This document shows positions 16,814 to 26,576 of a DNA stretch of 64,000 nt, piece after piece (position 1 is the first letter of the stretch; each line of letters starts with the position of its first letter). The translations under genes were made by a program, and so were the position numbers. The notes below the pieces were generated by a model that made no database searches, had not been told where the DNA came from, and saw only the letters and a list, made by a program, of their open reading frames with translations. This stretch comes from Desulfoluna limicola (GTDB lineage Bacteria > Desulfobacterota > Desulfobacteria > Desulfobacterales > Desulfolunaceae): assembly GCF_021654575.1 (NCBI RefSeq), contig NZ_AP024488.1, positions 4,363,501 to 4,427,500 of the forward strand, given 5' to 3'.

Positions 16814-17695
16814 CTACTTGTTGACGACCTTATTGAGGGGGTACTCGATGATGCCTTCGGCCCCTTCCTTGAGAAGCCGGGGAATGAGATCCCGCACAGC
16901 GCCGGAGTCCACAACGGTCTCCACCGACAGCCAGTCCGACTGGTAAAGGTGGGCCACGGTGGGGGCGTGGAGGCTGGGAAGCAGGTTCACCACCTTCTCC
17001 ACATCCGCTTTGGCCACGTTCATTTTCAGCCCCACCAGCTTGCCGGCCACCAGGGCCCCTTTCAGGAGCATGGCCATCTCTTCAATCTTTTCACGCTTGG
17101 CCGGATCCGCCCAGGCGGTCTTGTTCACGATGAGCTGGGTGTTGGTCTGCATGAGCTCATGAATGACCCGAAGGCCATGGGCCTTGATGGTGCTCTCCGT
17201 TTCGGTGATCTCGACAATGGCGTCGGCAAGGCCCGACACCACCTTGGCCTCGGTGGCTCCCCAGGAAAACTTCACCTTGACGTCGATGCCACGCTCATCA
17301 AAAAAGCGCTTTGTGTACCCCACCAGTTCGGTGGAGACGGTCTTGCCCTGAAGATCCTCAAGGGTCTGTACCGGCGAATCGTAAGCCACGGCAACCACCC
17401 AACGGGCCGGCTTGGCGCTTACCTTGGAGTAGACCAGGTCCGTCACCACATGGACGTCTGACGCGTACTCGGCAATCCAGTCACGCCCGGTGAGCCCCAC
17501 ATCCAGCGTGCCGTTCTCCACGTTGATGGCCATCTCCTGGGCCCGGCAGAGGGCGCAGGTGATGGTGTCGTCGTCGATGCTGGGAAAATAGCTCCGTCCG
17601 GCCACCGACACATCCCAGCCCGCCTTTTTGAAAAGGGCAAGGGTCGCCGCCTGAAGGCTGCCCTTGGGGAGTCCAAGTTTCAACTGCTCGTTCAT
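16814..17695 (-). CDS. hisG: ATP phosphoribosyltransferase, long form
   Basis: 293 residues from the ATG at 17695 (GGAG upstream). The opening [20 protein letters not shown] is the canonical HisG start. The length and the C-terminal domain ([20 protein letters not shown]) are those of the long, histidine-feedback-regulated hexameric form that needs no HisZ. It catalyses the first step of histidine synthesis from ATP and PRPP. hisI lies upstream on the same strand, separated by 600 bases that contain repeat unit 5, so the two may not share one transcript. Confidence 0.96.
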   Translation of the reverse strand: MNEQLKLGLPKGSLQAATLALFKKAGWDVSVAGRSYFPSIDDDTITCALCRAQEMAINVENGTLDVGLTGRDWIAEYASDVHVVTDLVYSKVSAKPARWVVAVAYDSPVQTLEDLQGKTVSTELVGYTKRFFDERGIDVKVKFSWGATEAKVVSGLADAIVEITETESTIKAHGLRVIHELMQTNTQLIVNKTAWADPAKREKIEEMAMLLKGALVAGKLVGLKMNVAKADVEKVVNLLPSLHAPTVAHLYQSDWLSVETVVDSGAVRDLIPRLLKEGAEGIIEYPLNKVVNK

Positions 17696-17925
17696 ACACA
17701 CTCCATGCATGAAGGCTTCGTCAAACCACCGAAGACTTCGGTATAAGCCCGGAGAACTCAAAAACCGAATGCATCTGCGCCATCTGAATCCCGACGCCCC
17801 ATCTCTGGGCTGCATCCAGTCCGGGCTTTCGTCAAAATCCAGGCCACCCTCTGCTTCTATCCCCATAGAAAAGAGATGCAGGCGACCCACTTATTATGTG
17901 TTCATCATGTGTAATTATTCAGATT

Positions 17926-18278
17926 GCCTCCGGCGGCGAGGTGTGCCACCTCGAAAGCAGGTTGCGGATGCGCTTTCCCCCTCGTTCCTGGGGTCAAATC
18001 ACATCCGCCTTTAAAACGGAATTTGTTCCAGAACAATTTTTAAGGCCTGTTTGTTCAATTTTTTTAAAAGTTTAGGCGCCGGAGTTATTCCAGGCAAAGT
18101 CAAGTCGATTCAGGAGCGCACTGATTCATGTTTTAATGAATAATGAAACTGGCATCTCCTGCAGGGTCAGTTGTAGAGCGTGACCTTTTGTGCGAATGCC
18201 CCGAAAGGGATTGCATCACGACGACCGTCACGCATTCGCCATAGGGTTTCAAGGTGCCCCCACCTTGCCGCCGGAGTC
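17926..18278. repeat. Mosaic intergenic repeat, unit 5 (A ends on both sides)
   Basis: The left end is GCCTCCGGCGGC plus the hairpin GAGGTG-TGC-CACCTC and GGTTGCGGATGCG. The right end is the inverse, ACGCATTCGCC...CACCTTGCCGCCGGAGTC. The centre is about 270 bp with no gene. It separates hisI from hisG. Confidence 0.8.
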
Positions 18279-18297
18279 ACAAACTGAACAGGTACCA

Positions 18298-18675
18298 TTA
18301 TTTCTTATAAACTTCGTCAGGATCAAACAGGGGCTCACCGGTGACCACAAGTGTCTCCCCTTCCACCTTCCGGAAAAAACAACTTTTGTATCCCAGATGG
18401 CAGGCAGCGCCCCCTTTCTGGACAACCTTGAGAAGCACCGTGTCTGCATCGCAGTCAATGCGGATCTCTTTGACCATCTGCTCGTTGCCCGAACTCTCGC
18501 CTTTTACCCAGAGCTTGTTCCTGGACCGGCTGAAGTAGGTCGCCTTGCCCGTCTCCACCGTGTGCTTGAAGGCTTCTTCGTTCATGAAGGCCACCATCAG
18601 AACATCCCCACTCTCCCAGTCCTGCACAACGGCCGGGAGGAGACCGTCAAATTTTGTATAATCCAGTTCTACCAT
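18298..18675 (-). CDS. hisI: Phosphoribosyl-AMP cyclohydrolase
   Basis: 125 residues from the ATG at 18675, placed 5 bases after AAGGAG. Metal-binding signatures are present: [12 protein letters not shown], with the DCD triad, and [15 protein letters not shown] with two Cys. This is the single-domain HisI, without a fused HisE. It opens the adenine ring of PR-AMP in histidine synthesis. Confidence 0.96.
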   Translation of the reverse strand: MVELDYTKFDGLLPAVVQDWESGDVLMVAFMNEEAFKHTVETGKATYFSRSRNKLWVKGESSGNEQMVKEIRIDCDADTVLLKVVQKGGAACHLGYKSCFFRKVEGETLVVTGEPLFDPDEVYKK

Positions 18676-19033
18676 CTCATCTCCTTGAAGTCTCTTTGAT
18701 GCGTTACTGCTGAACCAAGCATGCTTCCTTGCGTAATCGCTGCCTTCGTCCTTGTCAATTGCTTTTTTATTCCCGCCCCTTGCATCCGGCTCCAATCCTT
18801 GATAGTTTTTTCCGATTGCACGAAAGGTGGCATCGCAATCAATCCGCATATCAACAGCATCACAGCACTGTCATGGCGTGTATTCAAACCGGACCTCGCC
18901 ATGCTGTATGCACGTGGTATGCAGGTGACGACTGCGTAACCATCACACGACAATCCGATTAGCATGTGAGGCCCTCTTCATGCGTGTGCAAGGAGGGCCT
19001 GCAACGACTATAGATACAAACAAAGAGACTGTT
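18676..19033. other. Divergent spacer between hisI and mrcA
   Basis: About 360 bases that must hold the promoters of hisI (leftward) and mrcA (rightward). I saw no repeat unit or convincing operator. Confidence 0.4.
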
Positions 19034-21499
19034 ATGCCCGCTTCTTCCGATCACCAAGACCCAAAATCCGACCAGAGCCGCCAGAAGACTCCCCCCAAAA
19101 AAGAACGGCGCCTTTTGCGACTGCTTTTTAAAATGATGCTCTGGGGCTTCTGTCTTGCCATGGTTGCCGGCATATCCATCTATCTTTACTTCAGCGCCGA
19201 CCTCCCTAAAATTACCAGTTTACGTGACTACCGTCCCCCAACCGTCACCGTGGTCACCTCCGATGACGGGCGAAAAATCGGGGAGTTCTTCCGGGAGCGC
19301 CGTATCGTCATCCCCCTGTCTGACATGCCGGATCAGCTTCTTCAGGCCTTTGTCTCCGCTGAGGACGCACGGTTCTACAAACACCGCGGCATTGATCTCT
19401 TCAGCATCATCCGGGCCTTCACCAAAAACCTGAAGGCCGGCACCATCGTCCAGGGGGGCAGCACCATTACCCAACAGGTGACGAAATCCTTTTTTCTCTC
19501 CCCGGAGAGAAGCTACGACCGTAAAATCAAAGAGGCGATCCTCGCATACCGGCTCGACCGAAGCTTTGCCAAAAATGAGGTCCTCTACCTCTACCTCAAC
19601 CAGATCTACCTGGGACACGGGGCCTACGGCGTGGAAGCGGCGGCCGAAAACTACTTTGGCAAAAAAGCCCGGGATCTTAACCTGGCCGAGTGCGCCATTC
19701 TGGCAGGCCTTCCCCAGGCCCCGAGCCGCTACTCCCCCTTCCGCTACAAAGACAAAGCCAAACAGCGGCAGATCTACGTTCTGAACCGCATGGTGGAAGA
19801 GGGCTACATCACCAACATCGAAGCCACCGAAGCCATCAACACGCCCCTTGATATCAAGCCACGACGCAACTGGTATATTGAAAAGGTCCCCTGTTACACA
19901 GAATACGTCCGCCGCTACGTCGAAAAAAAATACGGTGCCGACGCCCTCTACGAAGGGGGGCTTAAAATCCAAACAGCCGTAAACATCGAGATGCAGAAGA
20001 TTGCGCGCAAGGCCATCACCCAGGGCCTTGAAGCCATGGACAGGCGCCAGGGGTATCGTGGCCCCCTGGGGCACCTTGCCCCTTCGGAAGTGGAAAAGGC
20101 CTCCACCGACATCGCCAAGGAGATGGAAGGGAAAAACATCACCGACGGCACCACCCTGAAGGGTGTGGTGGAGATGGTGGACAATGAAAACGGCGAGGTG
20201 CTGGTCAGGTGCGGAAACCGGCGTGGCGTCATTCCCCTGTCCCAAATGCGCTGGGCTCGAAAACCCGATATCACCAAGGGCTACTGGGAAGACCGCATCC
20301 AAATGCCCGGCGACGCCCTTTCCGTTGGTGACCTGATTCTCGTGAGGGTTGCCGGACACTACGAGGGGAAGCGGGAGTGGACCAAGAGCGGTTCCAGCGT
20401 CGAAACCCTGGAACTCTTAAGCAAGGACGCCCTCTGGTCCCTGGCCCTCCACCAGGAGCCGATATCTGAGGCGGCCCTTCTCTCCATCGAGGCCGATACC
20501 GGCTACGTCAAATCCATGATCGGCGGGCGTGATTTCCTCAACAGCCAGTTCAACCGGGCCATTCAGTCCAGACGCCAGCCCGGCTCCGCCTACAAGCCCA
20601 TCGTCTACGCCGCGGCCATCGACAAGGGATACACCCCGGCTACCGTCATCATCGACTCTCCGGTGGTCTATCTGGATGAAGACCGGGACTTCACCTGGAA
20701 GCCCAACAACTACGAGCGAACCTTCCACGGCGCCACCCTGCTTCGTGAGGCCCTCACCAAGTCCATGAACATCATCACCATTAAGATTCTCAAAGAAATC
20801 GGGGTGGACTACGTCATCGACTACTCAAGGCGACTGGGCATCACCGCCCCCATCAACAAGGACCTCTCCATCGCCCTGGGGTCTTCAGGGGTTTCCCTTT
20901 TGGAGATGGTTCGATCCTACTCGGTCTTTGCAAACCTCGGCTACCTGGTGGAACCCACCTTTATTACGCGCATCGAGGACCGTGACGGCAACGTGCTGGA
21001 AGAGGCCATCCCCATCAAGAACCAGGCCATCGAACCCTCCACCGCCTACCTCATGACCAGCCTCCTCAAAAGCGTGGTGGAAGAGGGCACCGGTCGTAGA
21101 GTCCGAAAACTGGGTCGCCCGGCCGCCGGCAAAACCGGCACTACCAACAACCTCTATGACGCCTGGTTTATGGGCTACACCCCCACCTACGTCACTGGCG
21201 TCTGGGTCGGAAACGACCAAAAAGCCCCCTTGGGAAAAAGTGAAACCGGATCACGCGCCGCCAGCCCCATCTGGCTCGACTACATGAAAGGCATCCTCGC
21301 GAAAAAACCCGTGAAGGTGTTTGAGGTGCCCGAAGGGGTCGTCTTCGCCAAAATCGACGCCAAAACCGGCCTTCTCCCCGGCCCGGACACTAAAAAAACC
21401 CTCTTCGAATGCTTCAAAGAGGGCACCGTGCCCACCGAACAGTCCCAACCCCTCACCCGGGAAGCCAACCGCGACGAACTCTTTAAAGAAAATCTCTAA
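19034..21499 (+). CDS. mrcA: Penicillin-binding protein 1A
   Basis: 821 residues from the ATG at 19034. After a basic cytoplasmic tail comes one membrane anchor (MMLWGFCLAMVAGISIYLYF). The GT51 glycosyltransferase domain follows, with EDARFYKHRGID and GGSTITQQ. An intervening OB-like region is followed by the transpeptidase domain with the active-site tetrad SAYK (in RQPGSAYKPIVYAAA), SMN and KTGTTNN. The enzyme polymerises and cross-links peptidoglycan in the periplasm. The length is normal for class A PBP1a. It is transcribed alone. Confidence 0.96.
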   Translation: MPASSDHQDPKSDQSRQKTPPKKERRLLRLLFKMMLWGFCLAMVAGISIYLYFSADLPKITSLRDYRPPTVTVVTSDDGRKIGEFFRERRIVIPLSDMPDQLLQAFVSAEDARFYKHRGIDLFSIIRAFTKNLKAGTIVQGGSTITQQVTKSFFLSPERSYDRKIKEAILAYRLDRSFAKNEVLYLYLNQIYLGHGAYGVEAAAENYFGKKARDLNLAECAILAGLPQAPSRYSPFRYKDKAKQRQIYVLNRMVEEGYITNIEATEAINTPLDIKPRRNWYIEKVPCYTEYVRRYVEKKYGADALYEGGLKIQTAVNIEMQKIARKAITQGLEAMDRRQGYRGPLGHLAPSEVEKASTDIAKEMEGKNITDGTTLKGVVEMVDNENGEVLVRCGNRRGVIPLSQMRWARKPDITKGYWEDRIQMPGDALSVGDLILVRVAGHYEGKREWTKSGSSVETLELLSKDALWSLALHQEPISEAALLSIEADTGYVKSMIGGRDFLNSQFNRAIQSRRQPGSAYKPIVYAAAIDKGYTPATVIIDSPVVYLDEDRDFTWKPNNYERTFHGATLLREALTKSMNIITIKILKEIGVDYVIDYSRRLGITAPINKDLSIALGSSGVSLLEMVRSYSVFANLGYLVEPTFITRIEDRDGNVLEEAIPIKNQAIEPSTAYLMTSLLKSVVEEGTGRRVRKLGRPAAGKTGTTNNLYDAWFMGYTPTYVTGVWVGNDQKAPLGKSETGSRAASPIWLDYMKGILAKKPVKVFEVPEGVVFAKIDAKTGLLPGPDTKKTLFECFKEGTVPTEQSQPLTREANRDELFKENL

Positions 21500-21506
21500 A
21501 AGGAAA

Positions 21507-21851
21507 GCCCCTGGCGGCGAGGTGGGGGCACCTCGAAACCCTATGGCGAATGCGAGTCGGGTGCCATAAAATCACCCACCTCGCTTCCGCATTCGCGTGA
21601 AGTGTGAGGAGATGCACCGTACATCACAAGTGCATGGGCTACCGGTACTCCAGCATGAATCTATATCAATATTGTTTCCCCTGCAAAAACGCCATGATCC
21701 ATTAGCTATTCCTTACACCATCTTTGAATAACCTCCAGCAATAAAGGCTGGCGTAGCGCGCGGCGAACATCCTTGCGCTTTGACCCGAGGTACGAGGGAC
21801 AAAACGCAAGGGTAACCTGCTTTCGAGGTGGCTCACCTCGCCGCCGGAGGC
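21507..21851. repeat. Mosaic intergenic repeat, unit 6 (A ends on both sides)
   Basis: It starts 7 bases after the mrcA stop with a degenerate terminus (GCCCCTGGCGGC) and an A hairpin. It ends with TTCGAGGTGGCTCACCTCG and CCGCCGGAGGC, nine bases before the DUF523 stop codon. The centre contains CATCACAAGTGCATGGG, also found in modified form in the unit at 44345. Confidence 0.8.
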
Positions 21852-21859
21852 TTGGCTTT

Positions 21860-22342
21860 TTAGATCATCAGTGCAGCCAAAGCATCAAGCTCCTCTTCGC
21901 TGAAGACGTGAATGCCGTGTTGGGCGAGAAGGGCGGCGGTGACGCCTTGCCCGGGGATGCGGGTGCCTGAGAAGTGGCCGTTATAAACCTGGTGACTGCC
22001 GCAGGAGGGGCTGCGTTCTTTCAAAAGGGCGAAGCGCACGCCTTTTGCCAGGCAGAGGGCCAGGGCTTTTTGGGCGCCTGTTACAAAGGCGTCTGTCACC
22101 GAGCCTCCATTTTCTGTGGTCACAGTGGCGGTGCCCTTGAGCACGGCCTCACCGCTGCCCGTTCCTTTGATTTCCGCCGGATCCCGGGGAGTGGGGAGCC
22201 CTCCCTCCACTTCCGGGCAAAACAAAAAGGCACGCCCATCACGAAGCCAATTCAGCACCCGAGGGTCTACGAATTCCAACGGTTCTCCGTCATAGCGTAC
22301 CGCCTCTCCCGCCAGACAGGCACTGATCATCAACCGACTCAT
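21860..22342 (-). CDS. DUF523 family protein
   Basis: 160 residues matching DUF523 along its length: ISACLAGEAVRYDG at the start, FCPEVEGGLPTPRDPAEI, and LLKERSPSCGSHQVYNG in the middle. Conserved Cys residues in these motifs suggest metal or Fe-S binding, but no function is established. It is monocistronic, with repeat units on both sides. Confidence 0.9.
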   Translation of the reverse strand: MSRLMISACLAGEAVRYDGEPLEFVDPRVLNWLRDGRAFLFCPEVEGGLPTPRDPAEIKGTGSGEAVLKGTATVTTENGGSVTDAFVTGAQKALALCLAKGVRFALLKERSPSCGSHQVYNGHFSGTRIPGQGVTAALLAQHGIHVFSEEELDALAALMI

Positions 22343-22406
22343 GTTTACTTTTCCCCTTTACTATCTATATAATCGTTCAAAAAATATAACTATTCCGCTC
22401 AATATT

Positions 22407-22617
22407 GCCTCCGGCCGCCCTGCCGGGGGCCAATTTGGCAAACAGTTTTTGAGGTCCATTCCGTTTCATTCGAAGGCGTTTGTTTACCAAACTGTATTCG
22501 ACGAAACGAGCAAGCATCCCCTTTTGCCGCTCAGTCCCAACGGGGCTGAGCGGCAAAAGGGGATGCAACCGGACAGTTTTAGAGGAGCTTTTTTTCAAAA
22601 AGCGAGCCGCCAGAGGC
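22407..22617. repeat. Mosaic intergenic repeat, unit 7 (B and C ends) with long central hairpin
   Basis: The left B end (GCCTCCGGCCGCCCTGCC) and the right C end (TTTTTTTCAAAAAGCG, then GCCGCCAGAGGC) enclose a very long hairpin. In it, 22515-22538 pairs with 22542-22565 over 23 of 24 positions around a 3-nt loop. Confidence 0.85.
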
Positions 22618-22675
22618 ATTGCTGAGTCGTTACGAAAAAAAAGGCCGTCATCATTCACTTATGACAGGATGATTC

Positions 22676-23848
22676 ATGCCGATATTCATCACCCTCTTCA
22701 CCATTCTCTGCTTGGCCTTTCTCGGCTACCACCTCGTCTACCGCAGCCCGGGAAGACGTTTTCATCTCTCCGGTGCAGCCTTTCTTGTGGTGGGCTACCT
22801 GCTGGGGCCGGACCTGTTGGGCATCCTCGACGCAGAGACAGCAACCCATCTCTACCCCTTGAGCGGCCTCGTCACCGGATGGGTGGGGCTGATGTACGGC
22901 CTGCAGCTTGACCTGCCATTTATCAAACGGATCACCGCACCTTTCATGATCTCTGTCTTCTTGGACACTGGCCTGACAATCCTCCTCTTTTTTGCGGGGG
23001 CCCTCACCCTGTTTCCCCTTTTGGGACCAGGGTACACCGCATCCCTCGCCCTGACCGTTGCCGCCACAGCGGCCTGCAGTTCCCAGGCTGCCCTTGTGAT
23101 GGCCAGCCCAAGACTGAAGCCTGCCCGGTCCGTCACCTCCCTCATGCGTATTGCCACCGCAGGCAGCCTCATCAGCCTGGGGCTTTTCGCCACGGCCTTT
23201 TTCTTTACCACCCCGTGCCCATCGTCGGACAGGCTCTCCATGGGCATCCAGACCGACCTGCCCACGGTCCTCATGACCACGGCGTTCCTCGTTGTCCTTT
23301 ACACCCTTTTCCTCTCGGAACGGCGCCGCCGTGAAGAGCTGATCCTCATCGTCACCGGTATGGTGGTGCTTACGAGCGGCCTGGCTGCCACCCACCATTT
23401 TTCGCCGCTCCTGGCAAATGGCATCACCGGCTTTTTTCTCGGAAATACCACGCGCTACCGGGAGCGTATTCTATCCATGGTGATCATCCTTGAAAAGCCC
23501 CTATACCTTCTGCTGCTCATTTTACTGGGAGCGCGCTTCATCACATTTTCATGGCAACTCGTCCTCACAGCGGCCCTCTACCTTACGCTTCGAACCCTCG
23601 CCAAAATGGGGGGTGGGTTTCTCATCTCTCTCTTTCACACAGACGCCACGCTACCGAAAAGAGCGGGAACCGGGCTCATGGAGCAGGGGGGGCTGGCCAT
23701 GGCCATCTGCTTTGATGCACAACACGCCTTTGCCGACCCCACCACCCACCGGGTCGTCACCGCCATTCTCCTTGCCACACTGGTCAGCGACCTAGCGGGA
23801 CGCCTCACCTGGGGTGACCTGATTCCCAAGTTGGAGAAAACGCCATGA
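22676..23848 (+). CDS. CPA2-like membrane transporter, first of pair
   Basis: 390 residues, very hydrophobic, with roughly 10-12 membrane segments. Segments such as FLVVGYLLGPDLLGIL and GTGLMEQGGLAMAICFDAQHAF resemble CPA2 (KefB/NhaA-like) exchangers. The signature Asp residues of the ion site are not obvious, so it may be a divergent or partner subunit. The next antiporter gene overlaps its stop codon by 4 bases (ATGA), indicating tight translational coupling. Ion specificity is unknown. Confidence 0.7.
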   Translation: MPIFITLFTILCLAFLGYHLVYRSPGRRFHLSGAAFLVVGYLLGPDLLGILDAETATHLYPLSGLVTGWVGLMYGLQLDLPFIKRITAPFMISVFLDTGLTILLFFAGALTLFPLLGPGYTASLALTVAATAACSSQAALVMASPRLKPARSVTSLMRIATAGSLISLGLFATAFFFTTPCPSSDRLSMGIQTDLPTVLMTTAFLVVLYTLFLSERRRREELILIVTGMVVLTSGLAATHHFSPLLANGITGFFLGNTTRYRERILSMVIILEKPLYLLLLILLGARFITFSWQLVLTAALYLTLRTLAKMGGGFLISLFHTDATLPKRAGTGLMEQGGLAMAICFDAQHAFADPTTHRVVTAILLATLVSDLAGRLTWGDLIPKLEKTP

Positions 23849-25200
23849 CCACACGCCGTCGCACCGAAATTGTTCGCAGCGTCATCACCCTGGGCATGAC
23901 CGTCGCCCTGTGCGCCTGGTCCAAGCAGGCCCCCATAAACAGCACCTGGCAGGTAGGGGGCGGCATCAACATCACACTGGCGGCCACCCTTCTCTGCGGG
24001 TTTCTGACGGCCGGGCTTCTGTCCCATATCGGCATTCCGAAGATCACCGGGTACATTGTGGCTGGCGTGGTGGCCGGCCCCCATGTGACCCAATTTATCG
24101 ATTTCAATACCGTGGAAAAACTTCAGCTCATCAACGAAGTGGCATTGAGCTTCATCGCTCTCCACGCGGGGGCCGCCTTGGATCGTTCCCTGCTTTCCTG
24201 CCGCACCAGGGCCCTGGCCTTAAACCTCGTGCTCCAAAGTCTTCTCGTGCCCCTGCTGGTCTTTGCAGCCATCATGGCCGCAGCGCCTTTTTTTTCCTTT
24301 ACCGCCCAGATGTCCCAGGCTCAGGTGCTGGCCCTGGCCATCCTATCGGCAATTATTGCCATTGCAAGATCCCCATCGTCCGCCATGGCCATCATCACCG
24401 AATGCCGGGCCCGAGGGCCATTTACCGAAACCGCCCTTGGCATCACCGTGGCCATGGATGTCCTGGTGATCATCTTTTTCACCGGGGCCATGGCGGTGGT
24501 CTCCCCCCTCCTCGGCGGAACGGAGACCCAGGGTTGGCACCAGGCGGGCATCCTGGGAATCGAACTCGCCGGCTCCCTTGGCGCCGGTGCCCTGCTGGGC
24601 TACGGCATCCGGACCTTCTACAAACGCGTGGCCAAAGACCATGCCCTGTTTCTTCTCTTCATCGCCTTTGCCGTGACCCGCCTCTCCCAACTCACAGGCC
24701 ACCAGCTCAGCGCCATCACGGACCTTCACCTCACCCTGGAGCCCCTTCTCATCTGTATCGCCGCAGGGGTTGTTGTACGAAATGCCACCCCCTTCGGTGA
24801 GGACCTTGAAGAGGACCTGATGCGCATCTCCCTGCCCATCTATGTTCTCTTCTTCTCAGTGGCCGGGGCCTCCCTGGACCTGGCAGCCCTGTCCGCCTGC
24901 TGGCCCCTGGCCCTGATCCTGGCCGGCGCCCGAGCTGCGGGCCTCGCCCTCTCCACGTGGACAGCAGGACGCTTGAGCGGCCTGCCTGAAACCGAATACA
25001 AGGTCGCCTGGATGGCCCACCTCACCCAGGCGGGGGTGGCCATCGGCCTCACCCAGATCATCGCCCGCGAAGACCCCAAAACCGCGGCTTACCTCACCAC
25101 CCTCACCCTGGCCGTCATTACCCTAAACCAGTTCATCGGCCCGGTGGCCTTCAAACGGGCCCTGATCTTAACGGGGGAAGAGGGACAAGACCGCAGGTAA
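23845..25200 (+). CDS. CPA2 cation:proton antiporter, second of pair
   Basis: 451 residues with about 12 membrane helices. The N-terminal region (LSHIGIPKITGYIVAGVVAGPH, quoted in part) and LIAR-type SSPSSAMAIITE segment match the KefB/CPA2 exchange domain. No RCK/TrkA-N domain is fused at the C-terminus. It is translationally coupled to the preceding gene. A PtsN-like gene pair lies convergently downstream. Likely role: Na+ or K+ exchange for protons in the inner membrane. Confidence 0.82.
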   Translation: MTTRRRTEIVRSVITLGMTVALCAWSKQAPINSTWQVGGGINITLAATLLCGFLTAGLLSHIGIPKITGYIVAGVVAGPHVTQFIDFNTVEKLQLINEVALSFIALHAGAALDRSLLSCRTRALALNLVLQSLLVPLLVFAAIMAAAPFFSFTAQMSQAQVLALAILSAIIAIARSPSSAMAIITECRARGPFTETALGITVAMDVLVIIFFTGAMAVVSPLLGGTETQGWHQAGILGIELAGSLGAGALLGYGIRTFYKRVAKDHALFLLFIAFAVTRLSQLTGHQLSAITDLHLTLEPLLICIAAGVVVRNATPFGEDLEEDLMRISLPIYVLFFSVAGASLDLAALSACWPLALILAGARAAGLALSTWTAGRLSGLPETEYKVAWMAHLTQAGVAIGLTQIIAREDPKTAAYLTTLTLAVITLNQFIGPVAFKRALILTGEEGQDRR

Positions 25201-25212
25201 CAAAAGAGCCTC

Positions 25213-25344
25213 GCCTCCGGCGTCCCTGGGAGAATCCCCAGGACCCCAGGTTTGCAAATGGGACCACGACACGTCTGGTGTGACGAGGGCCTCATCGCAG
25301 TCGCAAACCAGCGCTCAAGCTGCCACACCTTGCAGCCGGGAGGC
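25213..25344. repeat. Mosaic intergenic repeat, unit 8 (degenerate D and A ends)
   Basis: The left end is GCCTCCGGCGTC with a D-type hairpin (CCTGGGAGAATCCCCAGG). The right end is CACACCTTGCAGCCGGGAGGC. Both ends are degenerate. It separates the convergent antiporter and PtsN-like operons. Confidence 0.65.
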
Positions 25345-25362
25345 ATATGCTACAGGGAAATG

Positions 25363-25710
25363 CTATCGCGAATTGGGAATCAAGTTGGAGAGGGGGCCGC
25401 CTTCGATCATGGGAATGACCACATAGAAGTCGCGTTCTTCACGGCCACCTGAGATGGTTCGGCTGATGAATTTTTTGATGTGGGCAAGCTGCAGGTCACT
25501 TTCCACGATGGAGAGAATGGCACGGCTTCGGGTGATGCTCCCACCGGACATCATGCGAAATCCGGCAAAGAGGGGAACATGGTGGCTGATCATCTCAAGG
25601 GCATCGGTGGCTTCCACCACCACGCTCATGGTGACCCCCAGATCCATCAGGCCGGTGATGAGCTCATCGGCGGTCTCTTCACTCTGCACGACAACGGTCA
25701 TAAAGTACAC
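25363..25710 (-). CDS. Small conserved protein, possibly PII/ACT-like
   Basis: 115 residues from a GTG at 25710, which follows GGAGG with 7-base spacing; that ribosome site lies inside the end of the upstream PtsN-like gene. The sequence alternates strands and helices (TVVVQSEETADELITGLMDL, then YVVIPMIEGG), which resembles ferredoxin-like PII or ACT folds. No nucleotide-binding loop can be confirmed. Coupling to the EIIA gene suggests a joint regulatory role. Function not established. Confidence 0.65.
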   Translation of the reverse strand: MYFMTVVVQSEETADELITGLMDLGVTMSVVVEATDALEMISHHVPLFAGFRMMSGGSITRSRAILSIVESDLQLAHIKKFISRTISGGREERDFYVVIPMIEGGPLSNLIPNSR

Positions 25711-25712
25711 GG

Positions 25713-26201
25713 CTACACCTCCCCACCGTACCAGGCGAGTTCCGCTTCCTTTTCAAAACGTCGGATGGTTTCCCAGAGCGAGACGGGATCCGGAGACTTG
25801 CGAAGGGCTTCCGGGAAGGCTTGTTGCTTGCAGAGCCGTGCGGTTCGGGCCAGAATCTGAAGATGCTCTGAGGGATTGGTGGTGGGAATGACCATGGCCA
25901 GGACAACGTCCACCGGCAGATCGTCGATGGAGTCGAAATCAACGGGATGTGCAAGGCGAAGGAGAAAAAGGGTGGTTTTTTCGCACAGGGGTGAGGTGGT
26001 ATGGGGAAGGGCGATTCCAAGGCCAATCCCGGTGGTGAAGCTCATCTCCCGCTCACGAAACCCCGAAAGAAGTGTTGCAGAATCCACTGCCAGCCCAGAA
26101 GCGGCTGCTTTTCCCGCAACAAACTGAAGGACCGCGTCTTTATCCGGCAGGTCGATGCCCACGTAGGTGTGATTCGCTTCAAGACAGGATCGGATCTTCA
26201 T
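25713..26201 (-). CDS. PtsN-like EIIA domain protein
   Basis: 162 residues from the ATG at 26201 (AAGGAAGGGGG upstream). It has the fructose/mannitol-type EIIA fold, with the phospho-accepting His in GLGIALPHTTSPLC and the downstream VDVVLAMVIPT strand. No EIIB/EIIC genes are nearby, so it is probably a regulatory EIIA of the PtsN type. Such proteins control K+ transport and sigma-54-linked processes in Proteobacteria. Its position facing the paired antiporters makes regulation of ion transport plausible, but that is inference. Confidence 0.82.
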   Translation of the reverse strand: MKIRSCLEANHTYVGIDLPDKDAVLQFVAGKAAASGLAVDSATLLSGFREREMSFTTGIGLGIALPHTTSPLCEKTTLFLLRLAHPVDFDSIDDLPVDVVLAMVIPTTNPSEHLQILARTARLCKQQAFPEALRKSPDPVSLWETIRRFEKEAELAWYGGEV

Positions 26202-26252
26202 CGTTCCCCCTTCCTTGCTCGTAGTACGGAAAGTTGCAACCATTCAACGTGT

Positions 26253-26417
26253 GACTCCGGCGGCCCTGCCGGAGGCCAAACATTTGAAAAGTTTGACAAA
26301 CAGGCCTTGAGCGCAGTGTCGATGGCTTCGCCAATGCGGGCAAACCATATAGTTCGGGCTTAACGACAACCGGAAAATTTTTGCAGAGCTTTTTTCAAAA
26401 AGCGACCCGCCGGAGGC
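26253..26417. repeat. Mosaic intergenic repeat, unit 9 (B and C ends)
   Basis: Left: GACTCCGGCGGCCCTGCCGG with TTTGACAAACAG. Right: AGAGCTTTTTTCAAAAAGCG and CCCGCCGGAGGC. It closely matches the unit at 14562. Confidence 0.85.
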
Positions 26418-26542
26418 AGGCTGAACAGGTCCGGAAATTTTATCCAAGAATACCGGATGCGAAGCCCCCTTTCAAGGTCCCGCCACCTTTTTCAGGTCAG
26501 GGTCTCCACGTGCGGGCCGCAGCGTCACCTGATACGCTCCAC

Positions 26543-26572
26543 AAAAAAAGCCCCCCGAAACGGGGGGCTTTT
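26543..26572. terminator. Strong bidirectional terminator
   Basis: AGCCCCCC-GAAAC-GGGGGGCT is flanked by A- and T-runs. It lies directly after the hexapeptide protein's stop codon on the minus strand. Confidence 0.92.
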
Positions 26573-26576
26573 CTTC

